The notes under the pieces: model-generated
What the model was told of the DNA's origin: nothing
Seen by the model: only the letters and a program-made list of their open reading frames with translations
Databases searched by the model: none
Program-made: the position numbers and the translations under genes
In this document: positions 8,823 through 17,143 of the stretch, one piece after another
How positions within the stretch are numbered: the stretch's first letter is position 1
How the letters are laid out: every line of letters starts with the position of its first letter
DNA from: Chlorobium sp.
GTDB lineage: Bacteria; Bacteroidota; Chlorobiia; Chlorobiales; Chlorobiaceae
Assembly (NCBI GenBank): GCA_028277485.1
Contig: JANQGE010000028.1
Span: forward strand, 1-64,000
Length of the DNA: 64,000 nt
Reading direction: 5' to 3'

Positions 8823-9614
8823 ATGCAGGTTAACTTCTCAAAAATGTCAGGCGCCGGGAACGATTTCATCGTGATAGATACTACACAGTGTGCTTTAAGC
8901 CTTACTGAGTCTCAAATACATACTCTCTGTACCAGAAGAACCGGAATCGGAGCCGACGGCCTCATCCTTGTTGAACCATCCGAAACCCTTGATTTCAGCA
9001 TGCGATACTACAATGCCGACGGAAAGCCGGGCTCGATGTGCGGCAATGGCGGCAGATGTGCCGCTTATTTTGCCTGGACCACAGGGATTACAGGCGAAAC
9101 AGCCTCTTTCCAGGCCAACGGAGACAGGTATGATGCCTGGGTAACAGGTCCGGAACGGGTGAAACTGAAAATGACCGTGCCTGAGGATTTCAGAAACAAT
9201 TTTTATGCAAATGGCTTCTCCTGTCATTTCGTCAACACCGGTTCACCGCACACGGTTATTTACATAGCCGGACTTGACACCATCAATGTTCAGGATGCCG
9301 GGCAAACCATCCGTAACAACAGCGAGCTGTTTCCGGAAGGCACCAATGTCAATTTTCTTGAAGTTACCGGGCCGGAAAGTCTCAGCGTAAGGACATATGA
9401 AAGAGGAGTCGAAGCTGAAACGCTTGCCTGCGGAACTGGAGCTGTTGCTGCGGCGTTAATGAGTTACCGGCTGGGCAAGCTCTCATCAACCAGCGTAAAA
9501 GTTACCGTGAGAAGCGGGGACACTCTGGAGGTGGACTTTTCCGATGATATGCGGGAAGTATTCCTTTCCGGCCCGGCGAAAGTGGTGTACACCGGAACAG
9601 TGAACGTCAGTTGA
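8823..9614 (+). CDS. dapF: Diaminopimelate epimerase
   Basis: It converts LL- to meso-diaminopimelate for lysine and peptidoglycan synthesis in the cytoplasm. The protein is 263 residues. Both catalytic cysteines sit in their motifs: MCGNGGRC with C73, and LACGTGA with C203. The N-terminus FSKMSGAGNDFI is typical, and fixes the start at the ATG at 8823; an open frame extends 46 codons upstream without family similarity. No clear Shine-Dalgarno is visible. The stop overlaps the possible TTG start of the next gene, so the two are probably cotranscribed. Confidence 0.96.
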   Translation: MQVNFSKMSGAGNDFIVIDTTQCALSLTESQIHTLCTRRTGIGADGLILVEPSETLDFSMRYYNADGKPGSMCGNGGRCAAYFAWTTGITGETASFQANGDRYDAWVTGPERVKLKMTVPEDFRNNFYANGFSCHFVNTGSPHTVIYIAGLDTINVQDAGQTIRNNSELFPEGTNVNFLEVTGPESLSVRTYERGVEAETLACGTGAVAAALMSYRLGKLSSTSVKVTVRSGDTLEVDFSDDMREVFLSGPAKVVYTGTVNVS

Positions 9615-9625
9615 GTCATTTTGTA

Positions 9626-10624
9626 ATGCCCAAAGAAGCGAAATTTTATCATGCGCTTTTCGACGGGGCCGTACAGTGCGATCTTTGTCATCATTTCTGC
9701 AGGATCAATGATGGCCACCCCGGCCGTTGCAGAATTCGGACAAACCATCAGGGAAAACTTTTCACGATAAATTACGGGCGTCCGGCATCCCTCGGCATAG
9801 ACCCTGTCGAAAAAAAACCTCTGCACCACTTTCTGCCGGGAACCTGGACGCTCTCCCTCGGTACCTTCGGCTGCAATTTCAGATGCGGGAACTGCCAGAA
9901 CTGGGAAATAAGCCAGAGGTCAGGTGAAACGGTGCGGCTGCTTTTCCGGTCCCCGGAGTCAATTGTTCGGGATGCTCTCGATGCAGACTGCCCGTCAATT
10001 TCCTGCACCTATAACGAACCGACGACTTTTGCCGAATACGCTCTGGATATTATGAATTTGGCACGGTCAGCCGGTTTGAAAAACATCTGGGTCAGTAACG
10101 GCTACATGTCGGGCAACTGCCTGGATGCCGTGGAGCCGTTGCTCGACGCAGTAAACATCGACCTGAAATCGATGGACGAACTATTTTACAGGAGAATATG
10201 CGACACCTTTCTGCAACCCGTACTTGACAACCTCAAGCGTTTTGCCCTGTCGAATGCTCACCTGGAAATCACAACCCTGCTGATCCCTGAACATTCCGAC
10301 TCGCCCGAAACGCTCCGGCACCTTGCGGCATTCATCGCCGGGGAACTCGGCCCGGAAACCCCCTGGCACATTTCTGTGTTCGTTCCTGAAATCTCATGGA
10401 AAATGCATGACACTCCACATACCGCAGCCGAAGCCCTTAAACGGGCTTACGATATCGGGAAAGAAGCCGGCCTGATCTATATATACGACGCTTATACTCA
10501 TGAAGACACCTTGTGTCCGCAATGCGGGAAAATCGTTATCGAACGGCACCGTTACACAACGACACGCCATGACAGGGCAGGCAGTTGTCCCGAATGCGGC
10601 AAGTCCATAATCATAACTTCCTGA
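9626..10624 (+). CDS. amrS: AmmeMemoRadiSam system radical SAM enzyme
   Basis: This is a radical SAM protein of the AmmeMemoRadiSam system, whose substrate is not established. The 4Fe-4S/SAM motif GCNFRCGNCQNW has cysteines at 83, 87 and 90. The N-terminus carries CDLCHHFCRI...CRIR, a Cys-rich segment typical of the family and distantly like pyruvate formate-lyase activases. The C-terminus has a zinc-ribbon-like CPQCG...CPECG pair. Length is 332 residues from the ATG; a TTG at 9611 overlapping the dapF stop would add five. The partner AmrB gene follows after 11 bp, which supports the assignment. Confidence 0.9.
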   Translation: MPKEAKFYHALFDGAVQCDLCHHFCRINDGHPGRCRIRTNHQGKLFTINYGRPASLGIDPVEKKPLHHFLPGTWTLSLGTFGCNFRCGNCQNWEISQRSGETVRLLFRSPESIVRDALDADCPSISCTYNEPTTFAEYALDIMNLARSAGLKNIWVSNGYMSGNCLDAVEPLLDAVNIDLKSMDELFYRRICDTFLQPVLDNLKRFALSNAHLEITTLLIPEHSDSPETLRHLAAFIAGELGPETPWHISVFVPEISWKMHDTPHTAAEALKRAYDIGKEAGLIYIYDAYTHEDTLCPQCGKIVIERHRYTTTRHDRAGSCPECGKSIIITS

Positions 10625-10635
10625 ACAAGCCAACC

Positions 10636-11490
10636 ATGGAACCAACGATCAGATATCCTGCTGTCGCGGAATCATTTTATCCCTTTGATTCCGCAGAACT
10701 CGAAGCGCTCGTTGCCGGCCTATTAAAGAACGCCCCGGCAGATGACCTTGAAAACCGCAATATAAAGGCAATTATGGTGCCCCATGCAGGTTACGAATTC
10801 AGCGGCAGTGTGGCCGCTGCCGCCTACGGCACACTCCGGCACAGGTCTTTTCAAACCGTAGTCATAATGGGAAACGCCCATGCCTACCGGTTTGACGGCA
10901 TTGCACTCGATGGTCATGAGATATGGGAGTCCCCGCTGGGAAGGGTCCCGGTAAACACTGCCCTTGCGAAAAAATTGTGTGAAGGCTGCCCTGAATTGGT
11001 CATGTACTCAAACACAGCTCATTATTCGGATCACATCCTTGAAGTTCAACTGCCTTTTCTGCAATTATCCTTGAAACCGGGGTTCACCATTCTTCCCCTG
11101 CTTTTTGGTGAGAATCCGCCCGACATCTACCATACAGCCGTTAAACTGCTGCTCGAACTGCTCCGGCCGGATGATCTCATCATAGCAAGCACCGACCTTT
11201 CACATTACCCGCCCTGGAATGATGCCAGCGTCATCGACCGCGAAACAATTCATTGCATCGTCAGGAAAAATATTGGGGAACTTGAAAGGCATGCAAGGGA
11301 AACCCTGGGAAAGGGTATTCCTCATGAGGTTACACTTTTCTGCGGTCCTGACGGTTTAAAAACGCTCTTGCAGCTCGCCGTTCATTTCGGCTGGAAAGCA
11401 AAAGAGCTTTCTTACGCAAACAGCGGCGATATGCTTCCTGCCGACCGGGAAGCCGTCGTGGGTTACGGTGCCGTGGCTTTTTACAAATAG
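10636..11490 (+). CDS. amrB: AmmeMemoRadiSam system protein B (MEMO1 family)
   Basis: This is a member of the MEMO1 family, related to class III extradiol dioxygenases. The protein has 284 residues, starts TIRYPAVAESFYP as this family does, and contains VPHAGYEFSGSVAA, the metal-site-like STDLSHYPP, and GAVAFYK at the end. The ATG at 10636 lies 11 bp after amrS. The third usual member, the AMMECR1-domain protein AmrA, is not encoded next to it; the next genes are an unrelated ABC exporter on the other strand. The enzymatic role is unknown. Confidence 0.88.
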   Translation: MEPTIRYPAVAESFYPFDSAELEALVAGLLKNAPADDLENRNIKAIMVPHAGYEFSGSVAAAAYGTLRHRSFQTVVIMGNAHAYRFDGIALDGHEIWESPLGRVPVNTALAKKLCEGCPELVMYSNTAHYSDHILEVQLPFLQLSLKPGFTILPLLFGENPPDIYHTAVKLLLELLRPDDLIIASTDLSHYPPWNDASVIDRETIHCIVRKNIGELERHARETLGKGIPHEVTLFCGPDGLKTLLQLAVHFGWKAKELSYANSGDMLPADREAVVGYGAVAFYK

Positions 11491-11492
11491 CC

Positions 11493-12230
11493 CTATGTGA
11501 TCCATTTCCGGTGAATATTCCTGAGAGTAAAAAGAAAAAGCAGCAACGCAAAAAGGAGAATCATCAGAAAATCAAACGAGAGAGACATCATATTTTTTCC
11601 GGCAATCGCTCCGTGCAGAATATCCACACCGTACGTCAGAGGGAGCACAAATGAAAAAGGTTGCAGAAAAACGGGAAGCTCTTCGACCGGGAAAAAAAGC
11701 CCGCACAGAAACATCATGGGAAAACGAAAGAAATTTGAAAAAGTCTGGGCTTCGAACACCTCACTGACCGACACAGCGATGAAAAGGCCCAGAAATGTCG
11801 AGACGATTGCAATCATCACCACCGCCGGGACTACCGCGCCCCAGACAACAGACGACAGGTCGGCAAGAAAAAAACCGACAAGCAAAGGCACAACAGCATT
11901 CACAATCCCGAAAAGTATCGCTCCTCCGGTTTTCGCAAGCATCAGGAGACCAAGAGGAACAGGAGCAAGCAGCAATCGTTCAAACGCCTTTGCCTTGCGT
12001 TCGAATGTGACGGTCACTGCCAGCATGGAGGTTGTACCAAACAGTATGGAAATCGACACCATTCCGGGCAACAGAGACAGGATACTCTCCGAACCCGTGC
12101 CGAACTTCACAAAAAACATCCCTGTCCATACCAACGGAAAAAGCAGCCCCCAGCTAATGTTCGGAGGCTTGAGGTAGTATGCCCGCACATCCTTTTTCAG
12201 GATGCACATAAATGCCGTCAACTGCCTCAC
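11493..12230 (-). CDS. ABC-2 type transporter permease
   Basis: This is the membrane subunit of an ABC-2 exporter. The 245-residue protein shows about six hydrophobic helices, with the long amphipathic segment VTFERKAKAFERLLLAPVPLG before helix 3 and FFPVEELPVFLQPFSFVLPLTYGVDILHG before the last helix. Both are hallmarks of the NatB/DrrB/NodJ class. The start codon overlaps the stop of the ATPase gene by four bases, giving translational coupling. The substrate is unknown; drugs, sodium or polysaccharide are all possible. Confidence 0.9.
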   Translation of the reverse strand: MRQLTAFMCILKKDVRAYYLKPPNISWGLLFPLVWTGMFFVKFGTGSESILSLLPGMVSISILFGTTSMLAVTVTFERKAKAFERLLLAPVPLGLLMLAKTGGAILFGIVNAVVPLLVGFFLADLSSVVWGAVVPAVVMIAIVSTFLGLFIAVSVSEVFEAQTFSNFFRFPMMFLCGLFFPVEELPVFLQPFSFVLPLTYGVDILHGAIAGKNMMSLSFDFLMILLFALLLFLFTLRNIHRKWIT

Positions 12231-13201
12231 TTTTTTGCTCTTTTCTCTTTTTCCTTGTTCATCGTGGCGGTATCCAGACCGGTAACCCTTACAAAAACAT
12301 CTTCCAGCGACTGCAATTTTTTCCTTGCCTCTGTAACTTCGGCTCCCTGTTCTTCGAGAAACCTCACGAGACGCCCCACCTTGACCGGCACGGGGGATTC
12401 GATGCGAATCTCCCCGCGCTCCCCTTTATGAACGCCGTATTCAGGAAAAACATCGACAAGCTGCTGAAGATTGAGCATTCCAGGAGCTGAAACCGAAATC
12501 TGCACAACTTCACGCCCCTGAAAAGGCTTCAAAAGATTTTCTACCGTATCTGTCCTGACAATCCGCCCCTCGACAATAAAAGCAATGCGATCACACATCC
12601 GTTCCGCTTCCTCGATATAATGCGTCGTAAGAAAGATAGTGGTTCCTGACCTGTGCAGTGCTTTCAGCATATCTCTTGTCAGGCGGGCGCTCTGCACGTC
12701 AATCCCCGTTGTGGGCTCGTCGAGAAAGAGTATCGTCGGGGAGTGCATTATCCCGGCGGCAATGGTCAGCCGCCGCTTCATTCCCCTGGAATAACCGGCG
12801 AACTTTCTTCCTGCAGCTTCAGCAAGACCGAAAAGCTCCAGAAGCTCAAAAGCTCTTGCCCTGCGTTCGCTTGCCCGCATTCCGTACAACCCTCCGCAGA
12901 AGCAGAGATTGTCATACCCGCTCAGTTCGGGATACAGGTTGCTCTCGTCAGGCACCACACCGATAAGATGCTGGGCGGATTTCGGATTTTTCGTACAGTC
13001 GATGCCCCCAACCACGAGCGTCCCGGCATCAGGACGTGCCAACCCGGTCAGCATATTGATGGTTGTGGTTTTTCCGGCCCCGTTGGGTCCGAGGAACCCG
13101 AAAAGCTCCCCATTCATGACCTCGAACGATATACCATCAACCGCAACCACGTTTCCGAATGATTTCCTGAGTCCGGATACCTGTATGCATACTTCCGACA
13201 T
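12227..13201 (-). CDS. ABC transporter ATP-binding protein
   Basis: This is the nucleotide-binding subunit partnering the permease that overlaps its 3' end. It has Walker A GPNGAGKTT, signature YSRGMKRRL, Walker B ILFLDEP, and a switch histidine in FLTTHYIEEAE. The C-terminal about 100 residues form the extra domain typical of CcmA/DrrA-type ATPases (EVVQISVSAPGMLNLQQL, ending in a RKKLQSLEDVFVRVTG segment). Length is 324 residues from the ATG at 13201. An in-frame start at 13405 would prepend 68 residues with one hydrophobic helix, which is atypical for the family; I reject it. Confidence 0.92.
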   Translation of the reverse strand: MSEVCIQVSGLRKSFGNVVAVDGISFEVMNGELFGFLGPNGAGKTTTINMLTGLARPDAGTLVVGGIDCTKNPKSAQHLIGVVPDESNLYPELSGYDNLCFCGGLYGMRASERRARAFELLELFGLAEAAGRKFAGYSRGMKRRLTIAAGIMHSPTILFLDEPTTGIDVQSARLTRDMLKALHRSGTTIFLTTHYIEEAERMCDRIAFIVEGRIVRTDTVENLLKPFQGREVVQISVSAPGMLNLQQLVDVFPEYGVHKGERGEIRIESPVPVKVGRLVRFLEEQGAEVTEARKKLQSLEDVFVRVTGLDTATMNKEKEKRAKK

Positions 13202-13725
13202 CGCAATCGTGTTATCAATTTCACTGAAAAGTCCCCCCCCTCTCCGAACAACAAGCATCCAGACAGCAATAGCAATAGTCAGCAAACTCAGCCCTGTAAA
13301 ACTACGCAATTCCCCCCGTTTTTTCCCTAACCGAAAAAGCCGCTCTGCAGAAACAATATCAGGTCTGCGCATAACCCGGAATATACGGCTTGCCCTGCGT
13401 TCCACATATCGGGAAGAGCTTGTCGAACGCCGGTACAGCTTCTTTCAGCTTCCTGACCGAATAAGCGCAGTCCTACCCAGAGGTTGATCGTTTCATGTAA
13501 AAAAGCAACTTTGTATTTCAGTCAGTAGTTTTATATCATACAGGCACCTCTATGCATTGTCGTGAGTCCCGACTCTGTCGGGATACGAAGTGGACAGAGC
13601 ACGGAAATCCCTTCTTATCCGCCCAACGAAGTAAGCAGGGCACGCAATTGAGAGACTCAACAGAGTCGTGATTTTTTCACCATGTGCCACTGTCATGTGT
13701 ATTACCGAACCAACCAGAGATAAAC
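13202..13725. other. 524-bp intergenic gap with a palindromic element
   Basis: It lies between the divergent ABC exporter and cytochrome c genes. The left 300 bp show no supported gene, although an open frame runs in from the ABC ATPase. The right part is a dispersed repeat copy (see 13543-13655). Confidence 0.5.
13543..13655. repeat. Palindromic GGCACCTCT element, copy 1 (degenerate)
   Basis: It starts GGCACCTCTATGCATTGTCG and shares the family's middle section (ACGGAAATCCC..., then CGCCCAACGAAGTAAGCAGG) and the GCACGCAATTGAGA right part. The right end has decayed. An inner CCCGACTCTGTCGGG hairpin is present. It lies about 70 bp upstream of the cytochrome c gene. Confidence 0.7.
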
Positions 13726-14232
13726 ATGAAACGCATTTTTTCACCGCTTATACTCGGCACGTTATTGATCGCTTCGGCAGCCACACTTTTCTCATGCCGG
13801 CAGCAAAACACTGCTACCTCCGAAAAACAGCCGAAGACTTCCGTCAAAACCGAAGTCGCCACTGAAACGAACACCGAAGCTATTGCAGAAAAAGCAGCAG
13901 CCGAGGCTGCGTTGAAGGAAGGCGAAGATATTTATACGAAGAATTGTCAGTCCTGCCATGCTCTGGCACCACCCGCCAAAAGCGCTCCGCCGATCATAGC
14001 ACTTGCTGCGCAATACCGGTCAATGTACGGAAAAAAGAAAAACGCTGTTGCGGACATGGTATCGTTCATGAAAGAACCTGCCGTGGGCAAGTCTATTCTC
14101 GGTTCCAAAACTTTTGAACAATTCGGCCTGATGCCCGCCCTGTCAATGCCCGATGAAGAACTGGAAAAAGTGGCGGGATGGCTCTGGGACCAGTACGATC
14201 CCAATTTCGAGGGCGGAGGTGACTGCCAGTAG
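13726..14232 (+). CDS. Monohaem cytochrome c, probable lipoprotein
   Basis: This is a periplasmic class I cytochrome c. The 168-residue protein has an N-terminal signal with lipobox-like LFSC (C24), then a Lys/Glu/Ala-rich linker of about 40 residues, then one haem site CQSCH (74-78) and a late Met-containing segment (GLMPALSMPDEELEKVAGWLW) for the axial methionine and C-terminal helix. It lacks the three N-terminal membrane helices of the reaction-centre cytochrome PscC, so it is not PscC. A donor to the reaction centre, or a carrier in sulfide or thiosulfate oxidation, is plausible but not shown. It is monocistronic. The start at MKRIF gives a proper signal peptide; the upstream in-frame ATG at 13684 does not. 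Confidence 0.88.
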   Translation: MKRIFSPLILGTLLIASAATLFSCRQQNTATSEKQPKTSVKTEVATETNTEAIAEKAAAEAALKEGEDIYTKNCQSCHALAPPAKSAPPIIALAAQYRSMYGKKKNAVADMVSFMKEPAVGKSILGSKTFEQFGLMPALSMPDEELEKVAGWLWDQYDPNFEGGGDCQ

Positions 14233-14372
14233 AACCGTAACCCCTCCCTTCGAAGAGTAGGCGGGAAGCTTCAGAACGGCTCCGGGATCGGTAACTTTGA
14301 ATTCGGGGAAAACTGCCGTTAAACGCCAAGACCGAGGTAGGTGTTGGCGGAAACCCGGAAAGAGAGGTGCTG

Positions 14373-14445
14373 TACCCTTGGGCAGACTCGAACTGCCGAC
14401 CCACAGTTTAGGAAACTGTTGCTCTATCCACTGAGCTACAAGGGT
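14373..14445 (-). tRNA. tRNA-Arg(CCU)
   Basis: The minus strand folds into a complete cloverleaf of 73 bases without an encoded CCA. The acceptor stem is ACCCTTG/CAAGGGT. There is a D-arm (GCTC-AGTGGATA-GAGC), an anticodon arm ACAGT-TTCCTAA-ACTGT with anticodon CCT, and a T-arm GGCAG-TTCGAGT-CTGCC. It reads AGG codons. It sits 44 bp downstream of mutL on the same strand. Confidence 0.97.
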
Positions 14446-14489
14446 AGGATGTAAATGTAATACTTTTCGGAACAGATTCCATTCCAAAC

Positions 14490-16364
14490 CTACTTCCGCC
14501 CGAACATTTTGTCAAGCTGGTCGAGGGATATCCTGATAATCACCGGACGACCATGGGGGCACACGTAGGGCATATTCGTTGCGAAAAGTCTGTCGATCAA
14601 TGACCGCATGTCTTCGAGGCTCAGTTTCTGACCGCTCGTGATTGCATTCCGGCAGGAGTAGGATTTTGCCAGATTTTCGCGTTTCTCGAGTTTCAGCTTT
14701 TCGGCGTTCTGCTGGTATTCCTGAATCATGTCCTGGAGTATATATGCTTCCGAGCCACTGCGAGCATCCTGTGGAACGCCTTCCATTAAGACCGTCCTCA
14801 CCCCGAAAACTCTGAGGCTGAAACCAAGCCTGCCAAGATCGCCCCATATGTCTTCAAAAATTTCAAACTCCCACGGTTTCAGTTCCACCTTTTGCGGAAA
14901 AAGCAACTGCTGGGAATTAGGAACGCTGCTGTTCATAACATCCACGGCACGTTCATAGAGCACCCTCTCATGTGCGACATGCTGATCGATAAGCATGAGT
15001 CCTGTTTTGATCTGACAGATAATATACCGGTTATGCAGCTGCCAGATTTTTGGGTAGGGCTTTTCCGGTTCAGGGTGCTCCTGGTCAACGAACCCCGTGG
15101 AAACCCTCCCGTCATCACTTTTGCGCAGTTCCCTTTCGGGCTCACGAAAAAGATCGGGCCTTTGCGGGAGAATCTCACCCTGCTCGCTGACAACCGTTCC
15201 GGCGGAAAGGCTGTCCTCCAGAATGCCTTCCTTGTAATCTCTGTAGAGATCTCCGGTTGTTGAAGCCCCGGAAGGAATTGCCTGAAACCCCAGCTTTGCA
15301 TCGCTTTGCTCCAGACGTTCCTGAGGAAGGTTTCGACTCCTTTCCGGAAAACCGTCACTGCTGACATTGGGAGAAAAATCCTGCATTCGGACAGCCCTCT
15401 TGATAACCGTATAGAACATATTGCGCACGCTGCGTTCATCCTCGAACTTAACCTCGAGTTTTGCGGGATGAACGTTAACGTCGATTTGGCTGGTATCGAG
15501 CCCCAGAAAAAGAAGCGCAAAAGGGATCTGACGCTCTATGAGCAACTCGCCGTACGCCTGCTGTAATGCTTGTGAAAGCATCCTGTTCTGTACCACACGC
15601 CGATTTATATAGATAAATTGTTCGTTTTTCTGGCGTTTCTGCATCGACGGCCTGCCGACATAACCGCGCAGCGACAGAAAATCGTTATCCTCGTGAACCT
15701 CTATCAGGCCGGCGGCAAATTCGTCACCGAAAAAGAAATTCAGACGCTCATGAATATCGGAACTCTTGAAATCGAACAGCTCTTCGTCGTCATTGTATAA
15801 CTGCCACCGTATCTCGGGATAAGCAAGCACCTGTGCCTTGACGGCCTCAAAAATGTGTCTGAATTCCGTTGCGTTTGTTTTAAGAAACTTCCTGCGGGCA
15901 GGAACGTTGTAAAAGAGGTTTCTCACGCTTACCGCGGTACCGGGATCACATGCCGTCTGGCCCTGCTCCACAAGTGTTCCTCCCTCGTAATGCAGATGAA
16001 CCCCGACGCTGTCGTCATCCCTCCGCGTCTTCAGCTCAAAATGGGAAACTGCCGATATGCTTGCCAATGCTTCTCCCCTGAACCCGAGTGTCCCGAGGGC
16101 TTCAAGTTCTTCAACGGTTGTAATCTTGCTGGTGGCAAACCGCTCGACACAACAGAGTGCGTCCTCTTCGCCCATGCCCGACCCGTTATCGATGACCTGA
16201 ATAAGTTGCTTTCCCGCATCTTTTACCGACACGGTAATATGTGTTGCGCCTGCGTCGATGGCGTTTTCCAGAAGTTCTTTCGCCACTGACGAAGGGCGCT
16301 GAACGACCTCTCCCGCAGAAATCTTGTTTGCAACAATATCGGGTAACCTGGCAATTTTCGGCAT
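14490..16364 (-). CDS. mutL: DNA mismatch repair protein MutL
   Basis: It couples MutS recognition to strand incision. The N-terminal GHKL ATPase motifs are complete (ENAIDAGA, DNGSGM, TSKI, GFRGEALASI). The C-terminal half has the endonuclease metal motif as DQHVAHERVLYE from D460, with Val in place of the first Ala of the usual DQHA, and the CPHGRP motif near the C-terminus, so this is the nicking type of MutL expected where MutH is absent. Length is 624 residues, normal for the family. It is monocistronic, with tRNA-Arg downstream. Confidence 0.97.
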   Translation of the reverse strand: MPKIARLPDIVANKISAGEVVQRPSSVAKELLENAIDAGATHITVSVKDAGKQLIQVIDNGSGMGEEDALCCVERFATSKITTVEELEALGTLGFRGEALASISAVSHFELKTRRDDDSVGVHLHYEGGTLVEQGQTACDPGTAVSVRNLFYNVPARRKFLKTNATEFRHIFEAVKAQVLAYPEIRWQLYNDDEELFDFKSSDIHERLNFFFGDEFAAGLIEVHEDNDFLSLRGYVGRPSMQKRQKNEQFIYINRRVVQNRMLSQALQQAYGELLIERQIPFALLFLGLDTSQIDVNVHPAKLEVKFEDERSVRNMFYTVIKRAVRMQDFSPNVSSDGFPERSRNLPQERLEQSDAKLGFQAIPSGASTTGDLYRDYKEGILEDSLSAGTVVSEQGEILPQRPDLFREPERELRKSDDGRVSTGFVDQEHPEPEKPYPKIWQLHNRYIICQIKTGLMLIDQHVAHERVLYERAVDVMNSSVPNSQQLLFPQKVELKPWEFEIFEDIWGDLGRLGFSLRVFGVRTVLMEGVPQDARSGSEAYILQDMIQEYQQNAEKLKLEKRENLAKSYSCRNAITSGQKLSLEDMRSLIDRLFATNMPYVCPHGRPVIIRISLDQLDKMFGRK

Positions 16365-16401
16365 GGTACGGCCTACGCTGATTGTTTCAAATTGTACTTA
16401 A

Positions 16402-16466
16402 AGGCACCTCTATTTATTCCGCGATTCAATTGCTTCGTTGGTCGGTGCTCGAAATCCTCATGTAAT
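16402..16466. repeat. Palindromic GGCACCTCT element, copy 2 (truncated, inverted)
   Basis: GGCACCTCTATTTATTCCGC is the reverse complement of the family's right end. It continues through the ATTGCTTCGTTGGTCGGTGC and GAAATCCTCATGTA segments of the long subtype, and then breaks off. It is upstream of mutL. Confidence 0.75.
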
Positions 16467-16612
16467 CACCATTTTCCCTATCGGAGTCCGTATCGGTATC
16501 AGATCAAATCAACTTAGGCTAAAAAAACTTTACGACAAAGACCGCTTGTTTTTTAAAAATAACCTAAATTGTTTTTGCCCCTTGAACCATGAGAGCACAC
16601 AGAGATAAAACC

Positions 16613-17143
16613 ATGACCAGGAAAAGAACGATTTGGGCACTACTGCTGGTCTTCGCATTAGTGGGAGCTGCCGGTCTTGCGTCCCTGAGCCGTGACTTCA
16701 GTTCAAAGTTGCCGCGCCTGCCCGACACGGCGGCCAGAGCAAAAACAGTTTCAGACTCCGAAAAAATCATCGGCACCTGGAAACTTGTCAGGGCATCCGT
16801 CACTCCTGATTTTCTCAATGTGCCTATTCCGATCAACACCTTCGATGCCACAGGATCGGTAACCGATGACTACACCTATACTATCGAGGCGAACGGCTCC
16901 TTTTTCGGCAGCAATTATGGTTATCTGGGCAACGGGGATATCGACGTACAGGCAAACAATCTCACCCTCACCATACATGAAGGTGTCATTACCGTCAACG
17001 AAAAAAAGAAAAAACATGACAGGAAAGGCAAAACCATCACCGGCACCTATCGTATTACCAATCAGGACACCCTGCACGTGAAAGCATTCAAATATCAGGA
17101 TGGCATCCGTTACACTTTCAATCTTGCATTAGTGAATTCGTAA
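16613..17143 (+). CDS. Lipocalin-like secreted or anchored protein, function unknown
   Basis: The 176-residue protein begins with a basic tip and a hydrophobic helix (RTIWALLLVFALVGAAGLAS), which is either a signal peptide or a single anchor. The rest is a beta-rich domain opening with SEKIIGTWKLVRASV, the GxW start of lipocalin-like small beta-barrels, and continuing with alternating strands to the end. I start at the ATG at 16613 because it gives the better signal sequence; 16589 would add eight residues. The last 26 bases overlap the convergent cinA 3' end. Function is not predictable. Confidence 0.7.
   Translation: MTRKRTIWALLLVFALVGAAGLASLSRDFSSKLPRLPDTAARAKTVSDSEKIIGTWKLVRASVTPDFLNVPIPINTFDATGSVTDDYTYTIEANGSFFGSNYGYLGNGDIDVQANNLTLTIHEGVITVNEKKKKHDRKGKTITGTYRITNQDTLHVKAFKYQDGIRYTFNLALVNS

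Noticed and set aside
13202..13405. N-terminal extension of the ABC ATPase with a hydrophobic helix
   Set aside because: Family members begin at the MSEVCIQVSGLRKSFG segment. No ribosome site supports the longer start, and the helix sequence is not typical.
13726..14232. Cytochrome c as reaction-centre PscC
   Set aside because: PscC has three N-terminal membrane helices; this protein has only a lipoprotein-type signal and a charged linker.
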